Shown: positions 7,395-14,266 of the stretch, one piece after another
Numbering within the stretch: position 1 is the stretch's first letter
How the letters are laid out: each line of letters opens with the position of its first letter
Assembly (NCBI GenBank): GCA_964434235.1
Contig: CAYSUN010000010.1
Span: 1 to 25,373 of the forward strand
Direction: 5' to 3'
DNA: 25,373 nucleotides
Origin: JABMRF01 sp964434235
GTDB taxonomy: Bacteria; Patescibacteriota; Patescibacteriia; UBA11705; JABHMO01
Translations under genes and position numbers: made by a program
The notes under the pieces: model-generated
The model's database searches: none
Seen by the model: the letters and a program-made list of their open reading frames with translations, nothing else
What the model was told of the DNA's origin: nothing

Positions 7395-8519
7395 CTAAAT
7401 CAATTTAGCAATCATTAATTCCTCGTTGGCTGGTATAATTAAAACTTTTGGTTTATGTGGAAGACCTTTAAGTATTAACTCTCGAATATCACTATTTCTC
7501 TCTCCAATACCGGCCGTAAAAACTAAAACATCCACTTTTCCTAAAATAGCAGTATATGCCCCAATATATTTTTTTATACGATAAACAAACATCTGCAAAG
7601 CTAATTTCGATAAATATTTTTGTTCTTTAGTAAATTTAGTCATACAGTCATACCCATCAATTTTATAACCGCTGGCAATCATAATATCTCTCATGTCTTG
7701 TAACCCTGATACACCGACTAAACCAGATTCAAAATTTAATAATTTATCAATTTTATCAATGCTCATTCCCTGCCGATTAAGATAAAATATTATTGCTGGA
7801 TCAATATCACCACTACGGCTAGCCATCATCAAACCTTCCAATGGAGTAAAGCCCATTGAAGTATCTACAGATTGACCATTTTTAATCGCACAAACGCTAC
7901 AACCACTACCAAGATGACAAGATATTATATTTAATTTTGTTTTTTTTAATTTTTTTGCTACTTCAATTGTCACATACTGATGCGATATTCCATGAAAACC
8001 ATATCGTCGAATTGCTTGTTTCTCGTATAGGCGATAAGGAAGTGGATACAAAGAAGCGTAGGCTGGCAATGAATTATGAAAGGCTGTATCAAAAACCGCA
8101 TAATTTTTTGTCCATGGCATTAATTGTTTACAAGCCTTTATTCCAGCAATGTTATTCGGATTATGCAATGGTGCTAATTCATTAATTTTTTCTAATTCTA
8201 CTAAAACCTTTTCAGTAATCAAGGTCGGTTTTATAAATTTTTCAGCTCCATGAACAACGCGATGCCCAACTTTGTAAATCAAATTAAAATTAACACCTTC
8301 ATCAGTTAAAGTTTGAATTAATAAACTCATCGCGTCTTCGTGATTCTTGACTCGCTTAAAAATCTTATTTTTCTTTTTTCCAATTTGAAAATCAATAAAA
8401 GAATTACTCAAACCTATTTTTTCAATCAACCCTTCAACAATAACTTTAAAATGACGATTAAATAACTTAAACTTCAAACTTGAACTACCGGAATTAATAA
8501 TCAATGTAGTGTTATCCAT
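7395..8519 (-). CDS. ackA: Acetate kinase (AckA)
   Basis: Transfers phosphate between acetyl phosphate and ADP, yielding acetate and ATP by substrate-level phosphorylation. Family motifs: LIINSGSSSLKFKLF at the N-terminus, VGHRVVHGAEKF, PLHNPNN, FDTAFHNSLP, RRYGFHGISHQYV, CHLGSGCSVCAIKNGQSVDTSMGFTPLEGLMMASRSGDIDPA, and LVFTAGIGERNSDIRE near the C-terminus. At 374 aa it is slightly shorter than the usual 395-405. I choose the ATG at 8519, one base after the pduL stop (TAA-T-ATG). A TTG three codons upstream (8528) would overlap pduL by 8 bases. No SD is seen, so coupling with pduL is likely. PduL immediately upstream supplies the acetyl phosphate. Confidence 0.97.
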   Translation of the reverse strand: MDNTTLIINSGSSSLKFKLFNRHFKVIVEGLIEKIGLSNSFIDFQIGKKKNKIFKRVKNHEDAMSLLIQTLTDEGVNFNLIYKVGHRVVHGAEKFIKPTLITEKVLVELEKINELAPLHNPNNIAGIKACKQLMPWTKNYAVFDTAFHNSLPAYASLYPLPYRLYEKQAIRRYGFHGISHQYVTIEVAKKLKKTKLNIISCHLGSGCSVCAIKNGQSVDTSMGFTPLEGLMMASRSGDIDPAIIFYLNRQGMSIDKIDKLLNFESGLVGVSGLQDMRDIMIASGYKIDGYDCMTKFTKEQKYLSKLALQMFVYRIKKYIGAYTAILGKVDVLVFTAGIGERNSDIRELILKGLPHKPKVLIIPANEELMIAKLI

Positions 8520-8520
8520 A

Positions 8521-9090
8521 TTAAACAATTATTTCGCCTTGCATTTTTGAATCAATTCCAGCCGCATTTGCTTCGTCTGTATCTATATGAAAAGAAGCAT
8601 CAAACTTTTCATTAACTCGAACCTCGACTTCACCAAAAGTCAATGTTCGTGGACCATCTACAAAGACCCGCACAATCTGACCATTATTAAGACAAAACTG
8701 ACTAGCTTGATCGTTACTAAGATGTATATGTCGCTTAGCCACAATTAAACCTTCAGTAAGTTCAAGTTCCCCTTTTGTCCCGACTAATTTAATAGCGCCA
8801 GAACGAATAATTTTTCCTGAAAGACGAAGAGGAGCTGGGCATCCAAGCTTAAAAGCATCTGTCCGAGAAACCTCTACTTGCGTATGAATTCGACAAGGTC
8901 CAACAACTCGAACATTATCAATTTCACCTTTTAAACCAACAAGTTTAACCTTTGCTGAACTGGCAAATTCACCCTCCTGCGACAATTTTTTTTCTTTCTC
9001 TAATTGATAGCCATCCCCAAAAAGCTTTTCCAAATCCTGTTGAGTAAGATGTGCATGTCTTGCAGACACTTCAATTTTTACTTTTGGCAT
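8521..9090 (-). CDS. pduL: Phosphate acyltransferase PduL (phosphotransacetylase)
   Basis: Interconverts acyl-CoA plus phosphate and acyl phosphate plus CoA. It is unrelated to Pta. The two beta-barrel halves are clear: SARHAHL (9-15, His12 and His14) with KLSQEGEFA and VGPCRIHTQVEVSRTDAF, then AKRHIHLS (118-125, His121 and His123) and FHIDTDEANAAG (167-178). These His residues match the zinc-site positions of the family. At 189 aa there is no N-terminal encapsulation peptide of the type used to enter microcompartments, and no shell genes are nearby. Together with ackA this suggests a housekeeping acetyl-CoA to acetate route for ATP. It starts at an ATG with no SD and is the first gene of the pduL-ackA-murJ cluster. 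Confidence 0.96.
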   Translation of the reverse strand: MPKVKIEVSARHAHLTQQDLEKLFGDGYQLEKEKKLSQEGEFASSAKVKLVGLKGEIDNVRVVGPCRIHTQVEVSRTDAFKLGCPAPLRLSGKIIRSGAIKLVGTKGELELTEGLIVAKRHIHLSNDQASQFCLNNGQIVRVFVDGPRTLTFGEVEVRVNEKFDASFHIDTDEANAAGIDSKMQGEIIV

Positions 9091-9216
9091 ATAGTTTGTG
9101 CTTATTTATAATTTAAAATTTTCAAATTAGTAAAATTTGATATTTTTAGCTAAATTTTCATTCAATTACATCATATCATGAATAGACTAACAATTAAAGT
9201 TGATAACTCTAATTTA

Positions 9217-9245
9217 TTGACAAAAACAATACAATTAAATAAGGT
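9217..9245 (+). promoter_or_regulatory. Possible promoter of the HD-domain gene
   Basis: A perfect -35 box TTGACA (9217-9222) is followed at 17 bp by TAAGGT, a poor -10 that keeps only the TA and final T. It is divergent from pduL. A leftward pduL promoter must lie in 9100-9200, but the sequence is too AT-rich to choose one. Confidence 0.4.
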
Positions 9246-9281
9246 AAATATGAACAATGACCTTTACAAAAGAGGAAAAAA

Positions 9282-9944
9282 ATGGAACCAATAGACTGGA
9301 CAATCGCACCAACAGAAAAACAATTTTTTCTAGAAGTTAAACAAAAAATTACTGATCGAAAATGCCGAGCTGGAATTGGACTAGCTTGGGTGTTATCAGT
9401 TAGTGCCCATGAAGGTCAACTCCGAGAAGGTGGCGATCCGTACGTTACTCATTGCCAAGCTGTTGCTTGGTATATATTGACCCAAACAGGGATTAAAGAT
9501 CAACTACGGTTAACTATTTTACTTATTGTCGCCTTACTTCATGATACGCAAGAAGATACTATTTTTGACCAAAAAAGCTTTTGGGAATTTGCTTTTGGTC
9601 ACTTTAATGCTGAAATCGCTGAATGTATTCACGCCTTAACTAAATACAAAAAAGGCGACCGATTCAGACGATTACTAGCCTCCAACCATCCAGCAGTTTT
9701 TTTCATCAAAGGTGTTGATAGATTACATAATTTAATTACAATTTTTTCCTTTAAATCAACAGCGAAAATCGCTTATAAGGTTCAAGAAACCAAAGACGTC
9801 ATTCTGCCTTGGCTAAAAGACACTTCTCGACTTGATAATCGCTATCAAACGCTAGACTTGCTAAAAGAACTAAAATTAATTGTTCAAATGATTGAAGCTC
9901 AACTAGCTTACATTGAAAAAAGATTAACCGAATTACCTTCTTAA
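9282..9944 (+). CDS. HD-domain protein, ppGpp-hydrolase-like (RelA/SpoT HD type)
   Basis: This 220-aa protein is a stand-alone HD phosphohydrolase of the RelA/SpoT/MESH1 type. Motifs in family order: SVSAHEGQLREGGDPYVTH (39-57), where the His and the 'R-x-G-x-PY-x-x-H' pattern are diagnostic; ALLHDTQEDT (84-93), the metal-binding HD and ED; ALTKYKKGD (118-126); and KGVDRLHNL (143-151). No synthetase, TGS or ACT domain is present, so it fits a small alarmone hydrolase rather than a bifunctional Rel. The substrate is not proven; other nucleotides are possible. The start is preceded by AGAGGA (9271-9276) at 5-nt spacing. It is monocistronic and ends in a hairpin terminator shared with the convergent kinase gene. 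Confidence 0.85.
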   Translation: MEPIDWTIAPTEKQFFLEVKQKITDRKCRAGIGLAWVLSVSAHEGQLREGGDPYVTHCQAVAWYILTQTGIKDQLRLTILLIVALLHDTQEDTIFDQKSFWEFAFGHFNAEIAECIHALTKYKKGDRFRRLLASNHPAVFFIKGVDRLHNLITIFSFKSTAKIAYKVQETKDVILPWLKDTSRLDNRYQTLDLLKELKLIVQMIEAQLAYIEKRLTELPS

Positions 9945-9950
9945 TACATA

Positions 9951-9982
9951 AAAACGGAGCTACCAAGTAGCCCGTTTTTTTA
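9951..9982. terminator. Bidirectional terminator, HD gene / PfkB-family gene
   Basis: Nine-bp stem ACGG(A)GCTAC (9954-9963, one bulged A) with GTAGCCCGT (9967-9975), CAA loop and seven T on the plus strand (9975-9981). Four A before the stem give a weaker U tract for the leftward transcript. Confidence 0.8.
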
Positions 9983-9988
9983 TTTTTT

Positions 9989-10035
9989 ACTTTACAAACC
10001 TTATAAACTTTTAACTTTTAACTTATAACTTTATT
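9989..10035. repeat. ACTTTATAAACTTTTAAC-type low-complexity repeat
   Basis: Irregular copies of ACTTTA(C/T)AAAC-CTTATAAACTTTTAAC run up to and into the last codons of the PfkB-family gene (stop at 10023-10025). The text resembles the lepA-end tandem repeat at 932-979. Confidence 0.6.
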
Positions 10036-11003
10036 TTAAGAAGTCCATTTTGTGCTCCGACTCGATAAAGCACAAACGAACTGTTTCTAATTCCTAATTT
10101 TAACGCCTTTGCAAAATTATCCCATTTTACCAAACCGGCCACTAAACCAGATGAAAAAGCATCGCCCGCCCCAACAGTATCAACAATTTTACTTTTCTGA
10201 CCAAGACCAGGAACATAATAATAATTTTCAACCTCATCAATGGCGACAACCCCACGAGCACCTTGCGTAATAACTACTTTATTCGGACCAAATTTTTTGA
10301 TTGTACTAAGTAAAAACTTACTATCGTTCAATTTATTTTTAGGGATTTTTTTCTTTTCAGCTTTAACCAACTGAATAGCTTCATCTTTATTCAAAATTAA
10401 AACTTCAATTTCTGGCAAGAACCCAATCATTTTTTCACTTTCTTCCAACTGTAAAGAACCTGGATTCCAAGCAATTTTCACATTACGTTTTGTTTGGCGA
10501 ACTATTTTATCAAACTGATAAGCCCAATCATGATTTGTTAATGACGAAACATAAAACCATTTCGTTCTAAAATTCTTTAAATTAAAAACTTCTAAATTAT
10601 CACTGGCACCCTTGTGTGTAAAAATTGTATGTTCCCTATCTTTAACAGCAGTCATAATAATTGAGAAACCAGTTTTTTCTTCACTATCAACCCGCATTAA
10701 ATATGTATCAATTTTTTGACTTTTTAAATAACTATAAATTTCTTTACCAACTTGATCTTTGCCCACCGTTACCATTGGAGAACTATTAACACCAAAGTTT
10801 TTTAAACCAACAGCCACATTCAAAGCTCCCCCACCGTAATTTACAAAAACTTTTTTCACGGGAATTTTCGCCCCATATTCTACAGTCATTAATTTTTCAC
10901 GAAGCGGATCATTTTTCGGATTTTTTATAATGCCAATTTCATCACTATAAAACATAATATCTTTAAGAGCGCTCCCCACTGTAACTACATCAAAATTTTT
11001 CAT
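10023..11003 (-). CDS. PfkB-family (ribokinase-like) carbohydrate/nucleoside kinase
   Basis: This 326-aa protein of the ribokinase fold phosphorylates a sugar or nucleoside with ATP. N-terminal signature: VNYGGGALNVAVGLKNFG (54-71), with the di-Gly substrate-binding motif. C-terminal signature: DTVGAGDAFSSGLVAGL (275-291), including the anion hole GAGD with catalytic Asp281. WNPGS (179-183) and NKDEA (205-209) are typical of the family. The substrate cannot be set from sequence; ribokinase, adenosine kinase and fructokinase-like subgroups share these motifs. The ATG has no SD. A promoter with TATAAT lies about 70 nt upstream. The last four codons (KIKL) fall inside an AT-rich repeat, so the C-terminus may have been extended or replaced by it. 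Confidence 0.9.
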   Translation of the reverse strand: MKNFDVVTVGSALKDIMFYSDEIGIIKNPKNDPLREKLMTVEYGAKIPVKKVFVNYGGGALNVAVGLKNFGVNSSPMVTVGKDQVGKEIYSYLKSQKIDTYLMRVDSEEKTGFSIIMTAVKDREHTIFTHKGASDNLEVFNLKNFRTKWFYVSSLTNHDWAYQFDKIVRQTKRNVKIAWNPGSLQLEESEKMIGFLPEIEVLILNKDEAIQLVKAEKKKIPKNKLNDSKFLLSTIKKFGPNKVVITQGARGVVAIDEVENYYYVPGLGQKSKIVDTVGAGDAFSSGLVAGLVKWDNFAKALKLGIRNSSFVLYRVGAQNGLLKIKL

Positions 11004-11071
11004 AAAATATAATTTAAACTGGTGAAGAAAAATTTCAACACCAAAAATTTTTTATTTTTGTTTTCAATACT

Positions 11072-11100
11072 ATTATACAATAAAAAATCATAAACAACAA
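11072..11100 (-). promoter_or_regulatory. Promoter of the PfkB-family gene
   Basis: On the minus strand, TTGTTG (11095-11100) is separated by 17 bp from a consensus TATAAT (11072-11077), about 70 nt upstream of the ATG. It directly follows the terminator of the upstream gene. Confidence 0.55.
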
Positions 11101-11134
11101 AAGAAAAAGCACTTTGTTGCGACAAAGTGCTTAA
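11101..11134 (-). terminator. Terminator of the deoxyribosyltransferase/Nudix gene
   Basis: About 11-bp perfect stem AAGCACTTTGT / ACAAAGTGCTT with a 4-nt TGCG loop, followed in the minus-strand RNA by UUUUCUUU. Positions may be off by one base. Confidence 0.8.
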
Positions 11135-11148
11135 AAACATTTAAGAAA

Positions 11149-12306
11149 TTACTGACTCAAAGCAGTCATGATCATGCCAAGCATTGACCAATCAACAAGA
11201 TTTGAATCTGGTTTAAGTAAATCTCCTAAACGATGAATTTCTACATAAGTATGTTCTGTATCTTCAGCTACTCCATGAATAATTCCAAATTGCGCTTTGA
11301 AAAATTCAATTTCTTGATCATTAATTTCACAAGCAAAAACGTGAGCTTTGTGAGTAAATGCAGTTCCAATAATTTGTCTTTCTCCAACCAAACGCAAACG
11401 ACTAGCGTCTACGAAAAAACCTGTTTCCTCAGCCAGCTCATGAGTAGCGATGACAAAAGAATCTTCATTTAACTTCCAAGATGACCCACCTGGAAGCTCT
11501 CGAATAAAACCATCACTAGTACTGGCTGAAACCCTAAATTCCTTGATCAAAACAATCAGCGTATCGAGTAATTGTTCAGCTTTCTTATAAACAACGATTG
11601 TAGCAATATCTGGTCTAGAAATTACGACTTCATTAGTCTTGTTTCTATTTTCGCTATCAATATACATATTCACATGAAGTGCCCAGAAAAAAACAAAATC
11701 CTGAGTTGGACCAACTCGAAAAGTCCAAACAACTTTTGCTCCATCCAATCGATTGCCCACTTCTTTTTGCGCTTTATACCAATTTTGAAAAGACTCTGTT
11801 TGCCAAATATAAAGTGGCACTTCTCTTTCACCCAAAGTTCGATAAGCGCCTTCCCCTAACCGACCAATAGCCAATTCTAATGTTTCTTTTAGTGAATTAG
11901 AAATAGGCACAAACTGTTCCTGCGCATGGTGCACCAGATACCTCATTTTCTGCGCTTCAATCGGATAACCTAAAACAATTTTACCCGACTTATACCACAT
12001 TCCAAATTCAACATTAGTGATAAACCCAGGCAAAGTACTCATTTCACGCGGAACCCAAAAAACTATTTGATCAGCCATTTGCATATAAGTATTTTCCCAT
12101 TCAACTTGAAAATCGTAACTATGACTCCAACCGCCTGCCCGAGGCAAAGGAAGAAACACGACACCATCATAACCAATTTCTTCAAGAATTTTTATAGCTT
12201 CAATTCTCCAGTTTAAATGCGATGGATGACGAGGAGAAGGCCCTGCCAAAAAAATACTTTTTGTAAATGAGCTCGATGGAATTTCAGGGGAATAAACAAG
12301 TTCCAT
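11149..12306 (-). CDS. Nucleoside 2-deoxyribosyltransferase-like domain fused to a Nudix domain (385 aa)
   Basis: Two-domain protein. Residues about 15-150 match nucleoside 2-deoxyribosyltransferase-like proteins: SIFLAGPSPR (17-26), then VFLPLPR, ADQIVFWVPRE (78-88) and NVEFGMWYKSGKIVLGYP (98-115), where Glu100 sits at the usual nucleophile position. Residues about 225-375 are Nudix-like. The box reads ELPGGSSWKLNE then HELAEETGF (289-297), with His289 replacing the usual Arg and one extra residue between GG and Glu281. The region between (155-225) is Trp/aromatic-rich and unassigned. Probable roles are nucleotide clean-up or modified-nucleotide salvage, by inference. The ATG has a strong SD GGAGGT (12312-12317) at 5-nt spacing. 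It is monocistronic with its own promoter and terminator. Confidence 0.85.
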   Translation of the reverse strand: MELVYSPEIPSSSFTKSIFLAGPSPRHPSHLNWRIEAIKILEEIGYDGVVFLPLPRAGGWSHSYDFQVEWENTYMQMADQIVFWVPREMSTLPGFITNVEFGMWYKSGKIVLGYPIEAQKMRYLVHHAQEQFVPISNSLKETLELAIGRLGEGAYRTLGEREVPLYIWQTESFQNWYKAQKEVGNRLDGAKVVWTFRVGPTQDFVFFWALHVNMYIDSENRNKTNEVVISRPDIATIVVYKKAEQLLDTLIVLIKEFRVSASTSDGFIRELPGGSSWKLNEDSFVIATHELAEETGFFVDASRLRLVGERQIIGTAFTHKAHVFACEINDQEIEFFKAQFGIIHGVAEDTEHTYVEIHRLGDLLKPDSNLVDWSMLGMIMTALSQ

Positions 12307-12352
12307 TTTGAACCTCCAATTGTAATATTTTCAATCGCTAACTTGAAGTTTA

Positions 12353-12381
12353 ATATTATACAGAAAAAAAGATTAAGTCAA
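12353..12381 (-). promoter_or_regulatory. Promoter of the deoxyribosyltransferase/Nudix gene
   Basis: On the minus strand, TTGACT (12376-12381) lies 17 bp from TAATAT (12353-12358) and 15 bp from the overlapping TATAAT (12355-12360). One of these is the likely -10. The start codon is about 47 nt downstream. Confidence 0.55.
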
Positions 12382-12455
12382 TATACTCTGAGCAAATTTA
12401 GCTAAAAAAATTATATCATGATATGTCGCATTTTTAATTAAAATACAGCGATTAC

Positions 12456-12509
12456 TTGACAAAATCCAAGATATATACTATAATGCTAAATCAATTATGC
12501 CAAGGAGGG
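12456..12509 (+). promoter_or_regulatory. Perfect consensus promoter plus SD that fix a GTG start
   Basis: TTGACA (12456-12461), 17 bp, TATAAT (12479-12484), then AAGGAGGG (12502-12509) six bases before GTG at 12516. The reading frame is open back to a TTG that is the -35 box itself. That TTG cannot be the start, because it lies upstream of the transcript. Confidence 0.85.
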
Positions 12510-12515
12510 CTTATT

Positions 12516-13139
12516 GTGAGAAACTACATTTGTGTATTTTTCTTGGTTATTTCTGCTCTTTCTACCTTTCCAAATGTTGCCTCAGGCAAAGAACACAAAA
12601 GCTCGGGACAATTGCTCCTGAATGTGACTGAGAACATCCCGCTTGATAAAGAAAACAATTGGCAATTTTTGGCTCAAGGTACATTTCTGTTCGACATTAC
12701 GTCCAGTACTCAGCAACTTTTTGGCTATTTTGGACCACAATTCAGTTTTGGCAATACAAGCATCTGGCTTCTGGGTGGAGGTTACTTCTTCCCAAATTGT
12801 GGCCTCAGTGCACTTGGGTCAATCTGGGTTGAACACAAAATGCTCGAAAATAAACTGAGCGTTTTTCTCGAAAGCGATGCCTACTTTCCTGTCCGCGATA
12901 AGGTTGATGAAGAACCAACCATGAAGCAATATTATATTCTAGGCGTTGTTAATTATGCTTTTACTGGTTGGAAACTGGGTATTACCACTGAGCAATTTTT
13001 CACGAAAGACGCTTGGTTGGAAAATGCCATCGGCCCAACGCTAACAATCAATAAGGTTACTTTCTGGCTAGCTTATGATCTCACACCGGAAGATAACAAA
13101 GCTAATGGAATTCTACTAAGAGTGATTTTCAATCCATAG
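12516..13139 (+). CDS. Exported beta-rich, outer-membrane-barrel-like protein (207 aa)
   Basis: From the GTG at 12516 the protein begins MRNYICVFFLVISALSTFPNVASG, a standard signal peptide. The mature part is a run of amphipathic strands rich in Gly and aromatics with alternating polarity: WQFLAQGTFLFDI, FGYFGPQFSFGNTSIWLLGGGYFF, LSVFLESDAYFPV, YYILGVVNYAFTGWKLGITTEQFF, KVTFWLAYDL and GILLRVIFNP at the very end. This is the look of a small beta-barrel of about 8-10 strands, and the end on a strand with Phe near the C-terminus also resembles outer membrane proteins. A barrel is unexpected if the host is a Patescibacterium without a classical outer membrane. I do not recognise the family. It is monocistronic, with a strong promoter, SD and terminator. 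Two 9-bp direct repeats (ATCCATAGG, 13132-13149) span the stop. Confidence 0.7.
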   Translation: MRNYICVFFLVISALSTFPNVASGKEHKSSGQLLLNVTENIPLDKENNWQFLAQGTFLFDITSSTQQLFGYFGPQFSFGNTSIWLLGGGYFFPNCGLSALGSIWVEHKMLENKLSVFLESDAYFPVRDKVDEEPTMKQYYILGVVNYAFTGWKLGITTEQFFTKDAWLENAIGPTLTINKVTFWLAYDLTPEDNKANGILLRVIFNP

Positions 13140-13160
13140 GATCCATAGGATAAAGACAAC

Positions 13161-13190
13161 AAACGCACGGAACTATTCCGTGCGTTTTAA
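13161..13190. terminator. Bidirectional terminator, beta-rich protein / Nudix gene
   Basis: Perfect 12-bp stem AAACGCACGGAA (13161-13172) with TTCCGTGCGTTT (13176-13187) and a 3-nt loop. T run continues on the plus strand and A run precedes the stem, so it can serve the convergent gene ending at 13212 as well. Confidence 0.85.
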
Positions 13191-13211
13191 CTTTTTAAAT
13201 TGATCATTAAA

Positions 13212-13634
13212 TTAAAAATTAATTACTTTCTGAAAAATTTCTTTATGTTCAGGAAATGTTAATTTTTTTTGTATTTGCTCTTCAATCAACCACTCGACTT
13301 TACTAATAACTTTTTTCTCAGCTTTAACTTCCCCAAAATAATCAGTTAGATCTGCTAAAAAAACTTGATAAGAACCTTGCTCACCAGCTCGATCTTTTTT
13401 TCTTTCATTAAAAACAAAATCATGGTGAAGATCTGTTTCAACTAAATTATACTGCTCAGGAATCAAACCGATTTCTTCTTTTATTTCCCTTTGCGCAGTT
13501 TGCATTTCAGTTTCGTCATTTTCACAAGCTCCACCAACAAAAGTCCAATTTCCTGTTTGTTTATTTTCAACAATCAAGAACTTGGCTTCTTCACCAAGAA
13601 TTTTATAAAAAATTATTATTGCTCCTTTAATCAT
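13212..13634 (-). CDS. Nudix hydrolase (140 aa)
   Basis: Compact Nudix domain with a perfect box: GG-A-C-E-N-D-E followed by seven residues and REIKEEIGL, matching G-x5-E-x7-R-E-U-x-E-E-x-G-U. Before it is NWTFVGG, the usual substrate-side strand. Such enzymes hydrolyse nucleoside diphosphates linked to another moiety; the substrate is unknown. I start it at the ATG at 13634 (MIKGAIIIFYKIL). The frame remains open to 13682, but those extra codons (CRSDAINRVAPA) are simply the translation of a 34-nt palindrome and not conserved protein. No SD. It is last in the long leftward run after frr. Confidence 0.88.
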   Translation of the reverse strand: MIKGAIIIFYKILGEEAKFLIVENKQTGNWTFVGGACENDETEMQTAQREIKEEIGLIPEQYNLVETDLHHDFVFNERKKDRAGEQGSYQVFLADLTDYFGEVKAEKKVISKVEWLIEEQIQKKLTFPEHKEIFQKVINF

Positions 13635-13644
13635 AAAAATTACG

Positions 13645-13678
13645 GCAGGAGCGACGCGATTAATCGCGTCGCTCCTGC
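13645..13678. repeat. 34-nt perfect palindrome (REP-like) between frr and the Nudix gene
   Basis: GCAGGAGCGACGCGATT followed by its exact reverse complement, with no loop bases. It is GC-rich in an AT-rich surrounding. It fills the whole gap between frr (stop at 13684) and the Nudix start. As RNA it forms a 15-17 bp hairpin followed, 4 nt later, by a short U run (5 U) in the leftward transcript. It resembles REP-type dispersed palindromes, but no second copy lies in this window. Confidence 0.85.
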
Positions 13679-13683
13679 ACAAG

Positions 13684-14241
13684 TTATACAGACATAATTT
13701 CTTTTTCTTTGGCTTCAGCTACATCTTGTAATTTCTTATTCAATTCATGAACTTTTTCATCCACTTCTTTTTGAAAATCATATTTATCATCTTCTGTTAT
13801 TTCTTTATTTTTTTCAGCTTCCACAATTTCGTCACGAACTTTTTCTCGAATTCCCCGAACAGCGACCTTGGCTGTTTCCAATTTTTCGTTTAAACTTTTT
13901 ACTAGACTCTTGCGGTTTTCTTCAGTCATCATAGGCACAGTTACTCGCACTAAAGTACTTTCACCTGAAACAGAAACGCCTAAATCTGCATAAGTAATCG
14001 CTTTTTCAATTTCCTTTAACAAACTTTTATCCCAAGGTTCAACTGTCATGCAACGAGCATCTGGCACTGCAATACTGGACATTTGATTTAATGGCGTTTT
14101 CACACCATAAGCATCAACTAAAACATTTTCAATCATGGCTGGATTAGCCCTACCAGCTCGAACTGAAGTTAATTCCTTTTGAAAATGTTCAATTGAGTTT
14201 TGAAAATCAACCTCATACTTAACGATAAATTGATTAGCCAT
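13684..14241 (-). CDS. frr: Ribosome recycling factor (RRF)
   Basis: Full-length RRF, 185 aa (family about 185). It splits post-termination ribosomes together with EF-G. Diagnostic stretches: LTSVRAGRANPAMIENVLVDAYG (24-46), with the conserved RAGRA; TPLNQMSSIAVPD; VTVPMMTEENRKSLVK (104-119), matching the P-x-x-T-E-E-R-R-K-x-L pattern; and VAVRGIREKVRDEI. A long C-terminal helix ends KEKEIMSV. Its ATG has no SD. It lies 25 nt after the propeller lipoprotein gene and 6 nt before a perfect palindrome. In many bacteria frr follows pyrH and tsf; that context is absent here. Confidence 0.97.
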   Translation of the reverse strand: MANQFIVKYEVDFQNSIEHFQKELTSVRAGRANPAMIENVLVDAYGVKTPLNQMSSIAVPDARCMTVEPWDKSLLKEIEKAITYADLGVSVSGESTLVRVTVPMMTEENRKSLVKSLNEKLETAKVAVRGIREKVRDEIVEAEKNKEITEDDKYDFQKEVDEKVHELNKKLQDVAEAKEKEIMSV

Positions 14242-14266
14242 AAATATAAAAATTAATAGTTAAAAA

